A stretch of 44,047 nucleotides of DNA, taken from Oscillospiraceae bacterium (lineage in GTDB: Bacteria; Bacillota; Clostridia; Saccharofermentanales; Saccharofermentanaceae). The stretch spans positions 1 through 44,047 of the forward strand of contig CADCLV010000013.1 of assembly GCA_902802325.1 (NCBI GenBank), given 5' to 3'. A program made the position numbers and the translations under genes. Under the pieces are notes generated by a model. The model saw nothing but the letters and a program-made list of their open reading frames with translations, did not search any database and was not told the origin of the DNA. Shown piece after piece: positions 5,537 to 13,280 of the stretch. How positions within the stretch are numbered: position 1 is the first letter of the stretch; each line of letters begins with the position of its first letter.

Positions 5537-6851
5537 GTTCTGTATCTTTAGATGGTTCGGAAACGGATTTATCTTTTGGAGGAATAAGGGCGATGGCGCG
5601 GAATTGATCGCCAGCGATGACGATATCGAATTGTCCGCCTGCTTCGCGAGCAATCCCTTCCATAATGGAGATCCCGAGTCCGTGATAGGGCTCTTTCTTC
5701 TTACTGAGGAAGGAGACTTGCTTCATCTTTGGAAGAAGACCAAGAAGCGGGTTCTCGCAGAGAATAAGAAGACCGGCCTGATTATATATGAACTCCAGGG
5801 AAATATAGCGTGTACCATGACGATCTTTTCGTTCTTCCAAGGCTTCAACAGCATTATCCAGCATGTTGCTGATGAGAGAGCAGAGCAGGTATTCGCTGAT
5901 GTTCATGCCTCCTGTATAGTGAAGATTCGCGCCATTGAATTCAATCCCGAGATCTAGGATTTTCTGGATCTTGAGTGGGAGAATAGAATCCAGAGCCGGA
6001 TTGCCGGTACAGTAGGAAGGAGTAGCCTGTTCTTCCAGTTGGCGCAGGTATTCCGGCTGATTTGGGAGTTTTCCTTGCTCAATCAATCTCTTTATATCGC
6101 TGACATACGCCTTGATGTCGTGACGCAGCTGCAAGGTGGTTTGGTAATTCTCCTGCAATAATTCCATCTGTTGTTGCTGTTCTTTGATTTGATGGTTCTG
6201 GAAAAGAAGTTGCTGTTCGCGGACGGTTTGCCGGGCGATCGTGTGATTGGTAACAATGGTAATAATGCCTATGGAAAGCGAGATTGCGCATCCGATTAGG
6301 AGAAAGCGGATGGGAATGTGATATTCGGTGTTGATTTCAAATAGCAAATCAATCAGGAATACGCATAGGAGATTTGCAATCAGAAGAAGATATGATGGGT
6401 TCATAGAGAGTTCTTTTCTTGGATAGAACTTCACTATCAAGAAAAGGACTGCCCACATAAGAATATTGGCTGTCAGAGTAAACATGATGCGATGCGAGCC
6501 GGAAATCATCAACTCGTTCATGTTCTTTTCGAAAAATGCCGAGAACAGATAATATGTTATCCCGGCGATGGAATTGACAACGAGAATGGGGATGATGCTC
6601 CAGAATAAGCGCTGAACCAGCGTCCCTCGAAAGAAAAACACAGCATATAAGATAAGAATCAAGAATATCCATGTATCCCAATCCGGCAAGGGAAATAGCA
6701 GATATGAAGAATAAAAAGCGGATAGAAGAAGTGCGCAGCAAATTGATGAGATATGTTCCGGCGTCTTCTTCTTGAGCATAGAAGTCACGAACCACGTATA
6801 GAGGAATCCCTGAAATAGATTCAAAGCAATCTCGTATAGCGTCCAGCCCAT
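5523..6851 (-). CDS. agrC: AgrC-like sensor histidine kinase (cargo agr system)
   Basis: Pheromone-receptor kinase. About six or seven transmembrane segments fill residues 1-205. A glutamine-rich coiled coil (~210-235) follows, then the phospho-acceptor LRHDIKAYV (His244), N-box NMLDNAVEALE and G-box HGLGISIMEG of a GHKL ATPase domain. 442 residues. The ATG is preceded by AGGGGGATC and follows the regulator stop closely. It is not closely similar in sequence to the kinase at 57-1343, so the two agr-like systems probably respond to different peptides. Confidence 0.9.
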   Translation of the reverse strand: MGWTLYEIALNLFQGFLYTWFVTSMLKKKTPEHISSICCALLLSAFYSSYLLFPLPDWDTWIFLILILYAVFFFRGTLVQRLFWSIIPILVVNSIAGITYYLFSAFFEKNMNELMISGSHRIMFTLTANILMWAVLFLIVKFYPRKELSMNPSYLLLIANLLCVFLIDLLFEINTEYHIPIRFLLIGCAISLSIGIITIVTNHTIARQTVREQQLLFQNHQIKEQQQQMELLQENYQTTLQLRHDIKAYVSDIKRLIEQGKLPNQPEYLRQLEEQATPSYCTGNPALDSILPLKIQKILDLGIEFNGANLHYTGGMNISEYLLCSLISNMLDNAVEALEERKDRHGTRYISLEFIYNQAGLLILCENPLLGLLPKMKQVSFLSKKKEPYHGLGISIMEGIAREAGGQFDIVIAGDQFRAIALIPPKDKSVSEPSKDTEHEND

Positions 6852-6853
6852 TT

Positions 6854-7597
6854 TCAGATCCCCCTGTGATACTCTACCATCTTGTTAAGAAAGTCATCGC
6901 GGTATTTCCTTCCGATGGAGACATTCATCTCGAAGTCTCCCCATCCCAGACAGACCGAGTTGTGGCTATATTTCTTAACGTGATGCATGTTAATCACGAT
7001 TCCCCGGCAGCACTGAATGAATTCCTGTGGAAGATGCTTTTCAAGAAGTTCGGAAAAAGAACAGGTCAGCTTTACGGTCTCGGAAGTTCCGTCAGTTAGC
7101 GTTATCTTTGCTTCTCGAAAACGCGCGAATGCTTCCAATGAGAGAATCTTGTCGTGTTCAATCAAGAGGTTTTCCTCTGTTCCGTGAAAGAGAGAGACGA
7201 AACGCTTGGTTGAAGATTGGGCAGATGCGAGATTTTCAAGCGCGCCCCAGACTTTTTCTTCCCGGACGGGCTTGACCAGATACCGATATGTGGAGATTTC
7301 GAAAGCATCTGCCATGTACTCGGCACTGTTCGTCGTGAAGATGATCGCGGAACGGATATTTCGCGCGCGGATGTTTTCTGCCAGGCGATACCCGGCATCA
7401 TGGGCCTCCGGCGTTACGATATCCAGGAAAAAGGCATCGAAATGACATTGATTATCCAATTCGGAGGAAAGCTCACGGATGGTGCTAAATTCACGGATTA
7501 CAGTATCCGAATGCTTCCCGTTTTTTATCCAGTCGTGAATCATTCGGGACAAGCTCTCCCGATCTTTTGGGTTGTCATCAAAAATTGCGATTCTCAT
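6854..7597 (-). CDS. agrA: AgrA-like LytTR response regulator
   Basis: Receiver domain with FDDN acidic pocket (residues 6-9), phospho-acceptor Asp59 in FFLDIVTPE, FTTN switch and conserved Lys in YLVKPV, followed by a C-terminal LytTR DNA-binding domain (…FIQCCRGIVINMHHVKKY). 247 residues from ATG 7595-7597; the longer frame starting at 7642 would include the -10 box and is rejected. First gene of the agrA-agrC-agrB operon. A pair of 16-bp direct repeats 60 bp upstream is the probable binding site, giving autoregulation and activation of the divergent operon. Confidence 0.9.
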   Translation of the reverse strand: MRIAIFDDNPKDRESLSRMIHDWIKNGKHSDTVIREFSTIRELSSELDNQCHFDAFFLDIVTPEAHDAGYRLAENIRARNIRSAIIFTTNSAEYMADAFEISTYRYLVKPVREEKVWGALENLASAQSSTKRFVSLFHGTEENLLIEHDKILSLEAFARFREAKITLTDGTSETVKLTCSFSELLEKHLPQEFIQCCRGIVINMHHVKKYSHNSVCLGWGDFEMNVSIGRKYRDDFLNKMVEYHRGI

Positions 7598-7626
7598 ATT
7601 CACTCTCGAGTCAAGTTGATACACAT

Positions 7627-7632
7627 AGTATA
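7627..7632 (-). promoter_or_regulatory. -10 box of the agrA operon
   Basis: TATACT on the minus strand, 30 bp upstream of the agrA start. No good -35 at the proper distance; the LytTR repeats begin 24 bp further upstream, consistent with activator dependence. Confidence 0.5.
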
Positions 7633-7656
7633 ACATGGTCAAAATATCAAAAATGA

Positions 7657-7693
7657 TGTCGTTCGTCGCAAATTTCGTGTCGTTGGTCGCAAA
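7657..7693. promoter_or_regulatory. LytTR-type direct repeats (probable AgrA operator)
   Basis: TGTCGTTcGTCGCAAA (7657-7672) and TGTCGTTgGTCGCAAA (7678-7693) match at 15 of 16 positions with a start-to-start distance of 21 bp. That is the two-turn spacing typical of LytTR-regulator sites. They sit midway between the divergent agrA and agrD -10 boxes (24 and 27 bp away). Confidence 0.75.
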
Positions 7694-7717
7694 CGCCTAT
7701 GAATCTATTTCCGGCTG

Positions 7718-7726
7718 TGCTAGATT
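7718..7726 (+). promoter_or_regulatory. Extended -10 of the agrD/secreted-protein operon
   Basis: TGC-TAGATT with no recognisable -35; the AgrA repeats occupy the -35-proximal region, as in activator-dependent P2/P3-type agr promoters. It lies 34 bp upstream of the peptide gene. Confidence 0.55.
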
Positions 7727-7760
7727 GAAGCCATCAACAACTACGAGGAGGGCATTGCCT

Positions 7761-7946
7761 ATGAGACTGTATGAAAGAATGAAGAAGAACGCTTTGGATA
7801 GAGTCCTTGGTTCTATTCGAGCAGGCGCTATCAAGAATGCCGGCATTCCGAGTGCAAAGGGGACGTTTGAAGCGAAGGTGCCAAGTTGCCTTCTTGAGGA
7901 AACACGTTTCGTCGAAGAAGAGGCAAACAATCTATCACGTAATTGA
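7761..7946 (+). CDS. agrD: AgrD-like autoinducing peptide precursor
   Basis: A 61-residue peptide with the three-part layout of cyclic-lactone autoinducer precursors. It has a cationic amphipathic N-terminus (MRLYERMKKNALDRVLGSIR), a short central segment with candidate ring residues (Ser31, Thr35, Cys43) and an acidic tail after VPSCLLEE. The stretch GTFEAKVPSCLLEE resembles the [YF]-x-[PA]-K-x-P-x-[CS]-L pattern I associate with clostridial AgrD families. Shine-Dalgarno GAGGAGG precedes ATG 7761. It is transcribed away from agrACB, unlike the classical agrBDCA order, and is followed 12 bp later by a secreted protein. Assignment is by layout and context, and which residues form the ring is not determined. 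Confidence 0.65.
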   Translation: MRLYERMKKNALDRVLGSIRAGAIKNAGIPSAKGTFEAKVPSCLLEETRFVEEEANNLSRN

Positions 7947-7958
7947 GAGGAGTTAACT

Positions 7959-8372
7959 ATGAAAAAGCAAAAGATTCTTAGTAAGTTAGCTGCATTGGCA
8001 GCGGTTGTTTCTGTTATCGGAGCGATGTCGGCGAGTACATTTGCATATGAATCTAACACTTGGAATATCAATTCCAATCCACATATCCCATCCATTTACA
8101 ACAAACTGACGGATTATGCAACTATTGCATACACAAGTGCTGGGTACAGAGTGAACTGTTCTTCTTATACCGGAGAGAGTGGAAGTTATATTAAAGTGAC
8201 ATCTTCGTACGCTGGTGGTATCAATAACTCGGATGGTTTTGTACTAGTTACTTCAGCTGGAAACACGCAGTCGTGGACGATGAATGGTAGCAGTAGTAGC
8301 AGTATCAAATTCACATTAACGGCAAGATTTGGATATATGGCTACTGCTTCAGGAAAGGTTGTATCAGTGTGA
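7959..8372 (+). CDS. Secreted small protein A (paralogue of 9725-10135)
   Basis: 137 residues with a clear Sec signal peptide (MKKQKILSKLAALAAVVSVI..., cleavage after STFA). The mature ~108-residue chain is Ser/Thr/Asn/Gly-rich, predicted beta, with one cysteine (in VNCSS) and motifs W-x-I-x-x-NPHIPS, GY-x-x-x-CSS and GESGSYIKVTSS. These recur in the paralogue two genes downstream. Strong Shine-Dalgarno (GAGAGGAG). It lies directly after the agrD-like gene and ahead of an ABC transporter, so it may be a quorum-regulated bacteriocin-like effector. I do not recognise the family; it lacks the glycine-leader of class II bacteriocins. Confidence 0.8.
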   Translation: MKKQKILSKLAALAAVVSVIGAMSASTFAYESNTWNINSNPHIPSIYNKLTDYATIAYTSAGYRVNCSSYTGESGSYIKVTSSYAGGINNSDGFVLVTSAGNTQSWTMNGSSSSSIKFTLTARFGYMATASGKVVSV

Positions 8373-8384
8373 TGAGGTATCGAC

Positions 8385-9671
8385 ATGAGACGAGAATTGG
8401 CTTTAGTATGCGCAATCGTATGCTGTTCATCTCTGATCGCCTCCTGTTCTTCTGATGTGAATAAGGAAATCGCAGGGACGGATCAGTCTGGTACAATCGT
8501 ATCTAGCACGAAAGATGAAGCGGATAGTTCTCAATCTGAGACGGTTCCGATTGTTTCGACGTATCCGCGTGTGGGTTTGTCCGGATATTTTTCCGAGTAT
8601 TCGAAAAGTGTTCAGACGGTATCAGGAAAAGAGTATAAGACGATGGATTTTTCTCGGTGCGAGTTTGGAAATGTGCCGGAAACGAAAGAAGTTGGCATAT
8701 ATAAGGTCAAGGATCTTGATATCACTCCCGAGGAGAGCCTTGCCACGATTGAAGCATGGCTCTCTTCGGAGCATATCGAAAATGTTGATCTCAAGACTGA
8801 ACTGCGGGATGCAAGCGGTCAGTATTCGAGTAATGACAATGCGAAGTATCCTTACAATTATCCGGCCGTGTTTAGTTACTCTTCTAACTTTGAGACCGGA
8901 AATGGCTTTTTTATCGATACTCCTGATTGTCATATACAAATGGGCGGTTACAATATCTATTCCATGAGCAATGGTGTTATCACTCACTATATTAGTCCCG
9001 GAGAACTGGCTCATCATGATTTCATGGATCCTTCTTCGGATAATATCGTAGAAGAAGGTCTCGTTTCAGATTTAAAAGACAAATCGTATACACTTTTAAA
9101 TGGAGAAGTAAAAATCGGAGAAGCGGCAGATACGGTCAAGGAGTATTTTGAAAAAGGAACTCCACTTACCGGCCCCGAAGGGATGACGATAGATGTTCCT
9201 TATGCCTCCGTATTCTCCATCGGAGACATATATGGCTATAATTTCAATGTTAGAAGAGTTTATAAAGGTGTTCCATTCTTATATGGAGACTTTGGAACCT
9301 TCCAGGCGCCGGAAGATTATCATATAGATTGGGATATAAAGAAAGCGTATACAATTGATGGAAATGTGGATGCGTATGTTGGTTTTACACAGGGATTCGA
9401 ATTTGAGGATATAGCCGGTCCACAAACGCAGATCATATCACTGGAAACAGCGACCGATATACTTGAAGAGTTCCTAGCAAAACAGATGAAGATAGAGGTA
9501 TATGACGTTTCGTTCATGTACGTAACGATTGAGGAAGTATCAACTATGAATCGGACAGTTTATCCGTGTTGGGTCTACACAGGTCATAACAATTCCGACG
9601 GAAGAAATATCCGCTGCGCAGTTGATTCCATTAATGGAGAAGTCTTCTATTATACGTATCTCGACCAGTGA
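8385..9671 (+). CDS. Lipoprotein of unknown function
   Basis: 428 residues. A lipoprotein signal peptide with lipobox LIASC (Cys21) is followed by a low-complexity Ser/Thr/Asp linker (~25-55), so the protein is anchored outside the membrane. The rest is soluble, rich in aromatic residues and predicted alpha/beta. It may contain repeated PepSY/YycH-like strands (SLATIEAWL..., SLETATDILEEFL...), but I cannot name a domain securely. It sits between the two secreted paralogues, in the same operon with 12-53 bp gaps. Immunity to, or display of, the secreted proteins is a reasonable inference only. Confidence 0.75.
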   Translation: MRRELALVCAIVCCSSLIASCSSDVNKEIAGTDQSGTIVSSTKDEADSSQSETVPIVSTYPRVGLSGYFSEYSKSVQTVSGKEYKTMDFSRCEFGNVPETKEVGIYKVKDLDITPEESLATIEAWLSSEHIENVDLKTELRDASGQYSSNDNAKYPYNYPAVFSYSSNFETGNGFFIDTPDCHIQMGGYNIYSMSNGVITHYISPGELAHHDFMDPSSDNIVEEGLVSDLKDKSYTLLNGEVKIGEAADTVKEYFEKGTPLTGPEGMTIDVPYASVFSIGDIYGYNFNVRRVYKGVPFLYGDFGTFQAPEDYHIDWDIKKAYTIDGNVDAYVGFTQGFEFEDIAGPQTQIISLETATDILEEFLAKQMKIEVYDVSFMYVTIEEVSTMNRTVYPCWVYTGHNNSDGRNIRCAVDSINGEVFYYTYLDQ

Positions 9672-9724
9672 TTCTGGCAGAGAGTATGAAAGAGCGTTGA
9701 TTCTGATGTCAAAGGAGAGTGCGA

Positions 9725-10135
9725 ATGAGACACAAGAGGTTTTTGAATAGACTAGTCAGTATGACAGCAATTATAGTAATGCTGAGTACTATGACAATGA
9801 GTTCTTATGCATCTACTAGTATCGGATGGAGTATCATTTATAATCCGCACATTCCATCAGCAAACAATTCTACCGTCGATTACTTTGCGTTGCCATACAG
9901 TTCGAATGGATATACTTTGACTTGCAGTTCTTTTTACGGAGAAAGCGGAAGCTATATCATGGTTACCACATCTCCGGCTGATCCGATGGGTTCGCCAATA
10001 TGCATCACAGCTGATAATACCCCGAATTCGTGGCAGATATATTTACAATCGCCGTCAACAAATGTTATTTTTGCATTTTCAGCAAGAAGGGGTTACGCCT
10101 GTTCTGCATTAGGATCAATCAGCGCGAATAGTTGA
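9725..10135 (+). CDS. Secreted small protein B (paralogue of 7959-8372)
   Basis: 136 residues from ATG 9725 (AAAGGAGA 7 bases upstream; the GTG at 9719 is rejected). Signal peptide ends SSYA. The mature part shares with protein A W-[SN]-I-[IN]-x-NPHIPS, DY-x-x-x-[PA]-Y-[ST]-S, GY-x-[LV]-x-CSS and GESGSYI-x-VT, in the same order. Its three cysteines in the mature region differ from protein A's one. The pair looks like a diverged tandem duplication or two-component secreted effector. No family recognised. Confidence 0.8.
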   Translation: MRHKRFLNRLVSMTAIIVMLSTMTMSSYASTSIGWSIIYNPHIPSANNSTVDYFALPYSSNGYTLTCSSFYGESGSYIMVTTSPADPMGSPICITADNTPNSWQIYLQSPSTNVIFAFSARRGYACSALGSISANS

Positions 10136-10159
10136 TAAAGCGAATAATACAACGAAATA

Positions 10160-10993
10160 ATGAGAAATATAGGTGTAGAATTCCGAAAAAACATGCATCC
10201 GATCTTTTCCCTGATTTCGTGTCTGGGGATCGTCATCCTGTGCCTTCTGAATGTCGGATACACGACGCCTTCCGGGAAAGGCTATACGATTCTGGAGCTT
10301 CTCGTCTCTGCGAAGAGAAGCACGCTTCTTACTTCCGCGGAATTAAACCGATACCAGATTTATCAGATGGCCATGAACGGGTATATCACGCTACTTCTTC
10401 CCATGATCGTATCTTTAGGATATGTCTATGTGACCGCATCTGAGAAGAGCAACGGCGCGATCCGATTTCTTCTGATTCGTGAAGGGAAGATCAAATACAG
10501 TCTGTCGAAGACGATATCCGCCATGTTGTCTTCCGGGTGCACGTTGGTTCTTGGCTATCTGATTCTGGGAATCATCATCTATCTCAAGTTTCCCGCTCCT
10601 TCGGAATATGGTGTTGCACCTTCATTCATGTCAGATCTGAGTGAACTCCAGTTGCTTGCTATCCGGTTCGTCCAGATGTTTATCTATGGCATGAGGGTAT
10701 CCCTGATTGCCATATATACGACTATCTTTTTCACGGACAAATATATCCTGATGTGCCTTCCGGTCATGCTGAACTATGTAATCCGAGAAATCGAGTCAAG
10801 ACTCTGGACGAAGTTTTTCATGACGAATGAGAAGATAGCGAAGTTCATCGAATCCATCCGTATCGATGCAGTGATCCGGGTAGAAGGGAAGATAGGAACC
10901 ATGAGCGTATGGCTGGTTCTTATCCTCATGGTTCCGGCGGTGATTTTGACATATATATCGTTAAGCGAGGATGGTCGTTATGCTCTGGAATAA
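10160..10993 (+). CDS. ABC transporter permease (first subunit)
   Basis: 277 residues with six hydrophobic segments (about 15-35, 75-95, 115-145, 165-190, 195-210, 250-270). No ATPase motifs. The N-terminal EFRKNMHPIFSLI start and overall layout resemble ABC-2-type permeases of bacteriocin-export or self-immunity transporters. No obvious Shine-Dalgarno before ATG 10160. The 3' end overlaps the second permease. With its neighbours it forms a complete exporter; substrate is inferred from context as the secreted proteins, the peptide, or a competing toxin. Confidence 0.8.
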   Translation: MRNIGVEFRKNMHPIFSLISCLGIVILCLLNVGYTTPSGKGYTILELLVSAKRSTLLTSAELNRYQIYQMAMNGYITLLLPMIVSLGYVYVTASEKSNGAIRFLLIREGKIKYSLSKTISAMLSSGCTLVLGYLILGIIIYLKFPAPSEYGVAPSFMSDLSELQLLAIRFVQMFIYGMRVSLIAIYTTIFFTDKYILMCLPVMLNYVIREIESRLWTKFFMTNEKIAKFIESIRIDAVIRVEGKIGTMSVWLVLILMVPAVILTYISLSEDGRYALE

Positions 10994-11840
10994 TCTGAAA
11001 ACGGCATTTTCTGTTGCCACGATAGAACTGAATAAATCCCTTCGGAGTACCAAGATCCTCATATTCGCTTTGTTTGCGATATTTATCAATTATCAGGCGG
11101 TCGATCCGTTACGGCAGATTCATACGGATATGAACGGCATGAGGCTTTCCCTGACAGAACCGTTCATCGTGTGCGGGAATTCCGGCGTCATCCTTCTGGT
11201 CCTTCCGATCCTGTATCTGGTCATGATGGCCGATTTCCCCAGGCAGGGGCAGGAGATCTATTTCTTCAAGATTCGTATGAATGACCGCATCTGGTACATG
11301 GGGCAGATCCTCTATTCGCTACTGTCAGCCGTGTTCGTAGTCGTGGTGATCTTCCTTCTTTCCAGTATTCTTTCGTGCGATTTCATATCCCTGCGAACCG
11401 GATTCAGCCGGGCGGTAAGGGAGTATTACGAATCGTATCCGGATAAAGACCATTTTTTGATGGAACTGATCCCGACGAATCTCCTGAATAACATATCTGC
11501 GGAAAGAAGCTTCGCATATACGTTCTTTATGCTGATTCTATATTTTCACTTTATTTCTCTGGTCATACTCTTATTCTCCAAGATCGGAGGAAAGCTTATC
11601 GGCCTGGTAACAGATGGATTCCTGATCATTGGAGGAACGGCGGTCTGTAATTTCGAATCCGTACTCCGCTGGGTATTCCCGCTGGCACACTCGATTACAT
11701 GGCTCCATTACAATCAATATAAGAGTGAGATGGCATTCCCGCTTTATGGGTCGTTCCTGTATTTCCTGATACTGGATATCACACTGATTATCCTTATCCT
11801 GGCGGTCCCGAAAAAAGATGAAACGAAGGTGATGACGTGA
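10980..11840 (+). CDS. ABC transporter permease (second subunit)
   Basis: 286 residues, six hydrophobic segments with a long extracytoplasmic loop after segment two to four (…FSRAVREYYESYPDKDHFLMELIPTN…). ABC-2-like. ATG 10980 has AGCGAGG 9 bases upstream; the ATG at 10971 has no spacer and is less likely. The gene overlaps the first permease by 14 bp and the ATPase by four bases (GTGA), so the three genes are tightly coupled. Confidence 0.8.
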   Translation: MLWNNLKTAFSVATIELNKSLRSTKILIFALFAIFINYQAVDPLRQIHTDMNGMRLSLTEPFIVCGNSGVILLVLPILYLVMMADFPRQGQEIYFFKIRMNDRIWYMGQILYSLLSAVFVVVVIFLLSSILSCDFISLRTGFSRAVREYYESYPDKDHFLMELIPTNLLNNISAERSFAYTFFMLILYFHFISLVILLFSKIGGKLIGLVTDGFLIIGGTAVCNFESVLRWVFPLAHSITWLHYNQYKSEMAFPLYGSFLYFLILDITLIILILAVPKKDETKVMT

Positions 11841-12472
11841 TAGAAGTAAAAGATGTGAACCTGACGATAAAGAAACACGAGATTCTGAAGGGAATCACAT
11901 GCAGTTTCGACTATGGGACGATCACCGGACTTGTCGGGAACAACGGCTGTGGAAAGACGATGCTGATGAAATGCATCTGCGGCTTCATCCGCCCAAGCTC
12001 CGGACAAGTGCTTTTCGACGGGAAAAGGATCGGCAAGGATACAGACTATCTAAGGCACGCGGGGATCATTATCGAGACGCCGCGATTCATTGACTACTAT
12101 TCCGGCATGAAGAATCTGAAAGTCCTGTGCGGATTGTCCGGAAAACCTGATGTTGCAAAACTCAAGGAGACACTCTCGATGTGCGGGCTGGATCCGGAGC
12201 TTCGGATATCGGTTCGAAAATACAGTCTGGGAATGCGGCAGCGACTCGCGCTCGCGCAGGCGATTATGGAAGATCAGAAGGTGCTGATCCTGGACGAGCC
12301 TTTTAACGGACTGGACAAACATGGCATCGCGGAGATGCGAACATTGCTTCTCCAACTGAAAGAGAAAGGGCATCTGATCATCCTGTCCAGCCACAACGCA
12401 GAAGACGTGAAGCTCCTATGCGACCATGTCATCGAGATGGAAAACGGGGTGATCCTCCGGGCGGGGAAGTAA
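11837..12472 (+). CDS. ABC transporter ATP-binding protein
   Basis: Complete ATPase of 211 residues: Walker A GNNGCGKT (34-41), Q-loop region (IIIETPRF), ABC signature YSLGMRQR, Walker B VLILDEPFNGLD and H-loop SSH. GTG start overlapping the preceding stop (GTGA), with AAGGTGATG as ribosome binding site. The short length and EPFNGLD sequence are usual for lantibiotic/bacteriocin-immunity-type exporters (LanF/BcrA-like). Last gene of the cargo operon; the right inverted repeat begins 20 bp after the stop. Confidence 0.93.
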   Translation: MIEVKDVNLTIKKHEILKGITCSFDYGTITGLVGNNGCGKTMLMKCICGFIRPSSGQVLFDGKRIGKDTDYLRHAGIIIETPRFIDYYSGMKNLKVLCGLSGKPDVAKLKETLSMCGLDPELRISVRKYSLGMRQRLALAQAIMEDQKVLILDEPFNGLDKHGIAEMRTLLLQLKEKGHLIILSSHNAEDVKLLCDHVIEMENGVILRAGK

Positions 12473-12492
12473 TCCGAGCATGGCATAAAAAG

Positions 12493-12554
12493 AGGGTCTC
12501 AGGGAATCTCCCTGACAAGATAATTGTGCCTGAACGTTCAGGCGCGTTGCTTGC
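12493..12554 (+). repeat. Right copy of cargo-flanking inverted repeat
   Basis: 62 bp, reverse complement of 3891-3953. It contains TCAGGGAATCTCCCTGA (12499-12515, 7-bp stem) and the perfect palindrome GCCTGAACGTTCAGGC (12528-12543), ending CGCGTTGCTTGC. Both copies lie downstream of the outermost cargo gene on that gene's own strand. Confidence 0.85.
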
Positions 12555-13280
12555 CTTTTTTAGCACATAATAGTCTTCCTTTTCCATTTGCCGTTTTGTC
12601 ACGATTGTTATACAAGATTCGTGGCAAATCAATCGCACTGTGTAACAGCAATTCTGAAGTATCTTGCCGAACTTCAAGAAGAAATACATTCTTTGTAAAA
12701 AGGTCATCCTGTAAGCAACAACTAACAGCTTTCTTGAAAACTGATGTCACAACCATCCCCTGTTTTCAGCGCTTTCGGGGTTTTTGACGTCAAGTTTTGC
12801 AAAAATACGAATTTGTGACGTCAACTTTTCGAGTTGTTGAAAAACCAGCAGACGCCCTAATGGCAGGCACTGCCGGCCATTGTGAGATGAGTGCATCTAT
12901 GAAATTGATGTCACTCCTTTATCCTGCTATTTTTTTGCTTTTTTTCGAGGCACTTTTCGGGGTGTTTTTCTGCATTTTTCACCAGTAAATTGTAAGCAGG
13001 ATAAAGGACTGGGTACAACTTCCGTTGTCCCAATCCGATCACAACACCCGGCAGTGCCGTGTGTTCTAAGAGCAGAAACCAACTATGAATTGGCAAAAAT
13101 CGTGGGTATAAATCGGGCAATTTTACGATTCGGTAGGTACAACTCAACGTTTAAGCTTGATATTTCAATGCGATTTTGGGTATAAACAGATCCGAGCCCC
13201 TGCTTTTATTCGCATGGACTCGGATCATTCCGCTTCTCATATCACTCTCTCCCGAATCAATTTCATTATGGTTTCATCTG
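12555..13280. other. Non-coding region with iteron-like repeats; candidate oriT/origin
   Basis: No convincing gene in ~725 bp. Contents: two TGACGTCAA palindromic boxes at 12785-12793 and 12816-12824 (31 bp apart); a 12-bp perfect inverted repeat CCTTTATCCTGC (12916-12927) / GCAGGATAAAGG (12996-13007) enclosing a T-rich stretch; an imperfect hairpin GGGTACAAC/GTTGTCCC (13011-13031); a hairpin AACAC..CGGCA/TGCCG..GTGTT around 13043-13065; and four GGGTAYAAM-like iterons at 13011, 13104, 13135 and 13178. It lies directly downstream of the MobC-like gene. This density of inverted repeats and iterons suits an origin of transfer or replication, but no nick site can be assigned. Confidence 0.5.
13189..13227 (-). 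terminator. Probable terminator of the int-mobC operon
   Basis: GATCCGAG (13189-13196) and CTCGGATC (13220-13227) form an 8-bp perfect stem ~55 bp downstream of the MobC-like stop on the minus strand, followed by TGTTTAT. The weak U-tract makes this tentative. Confidence 0.4.

Noticed and set aside
3891..12554. Integron attC sites
   Set aside because: The paired hairpins and the CGTTGC/GCAACG ends are reminiscent, but there is no integron integrase, no GTTRRRY core arrangement and the two copies are inverted, not direct.
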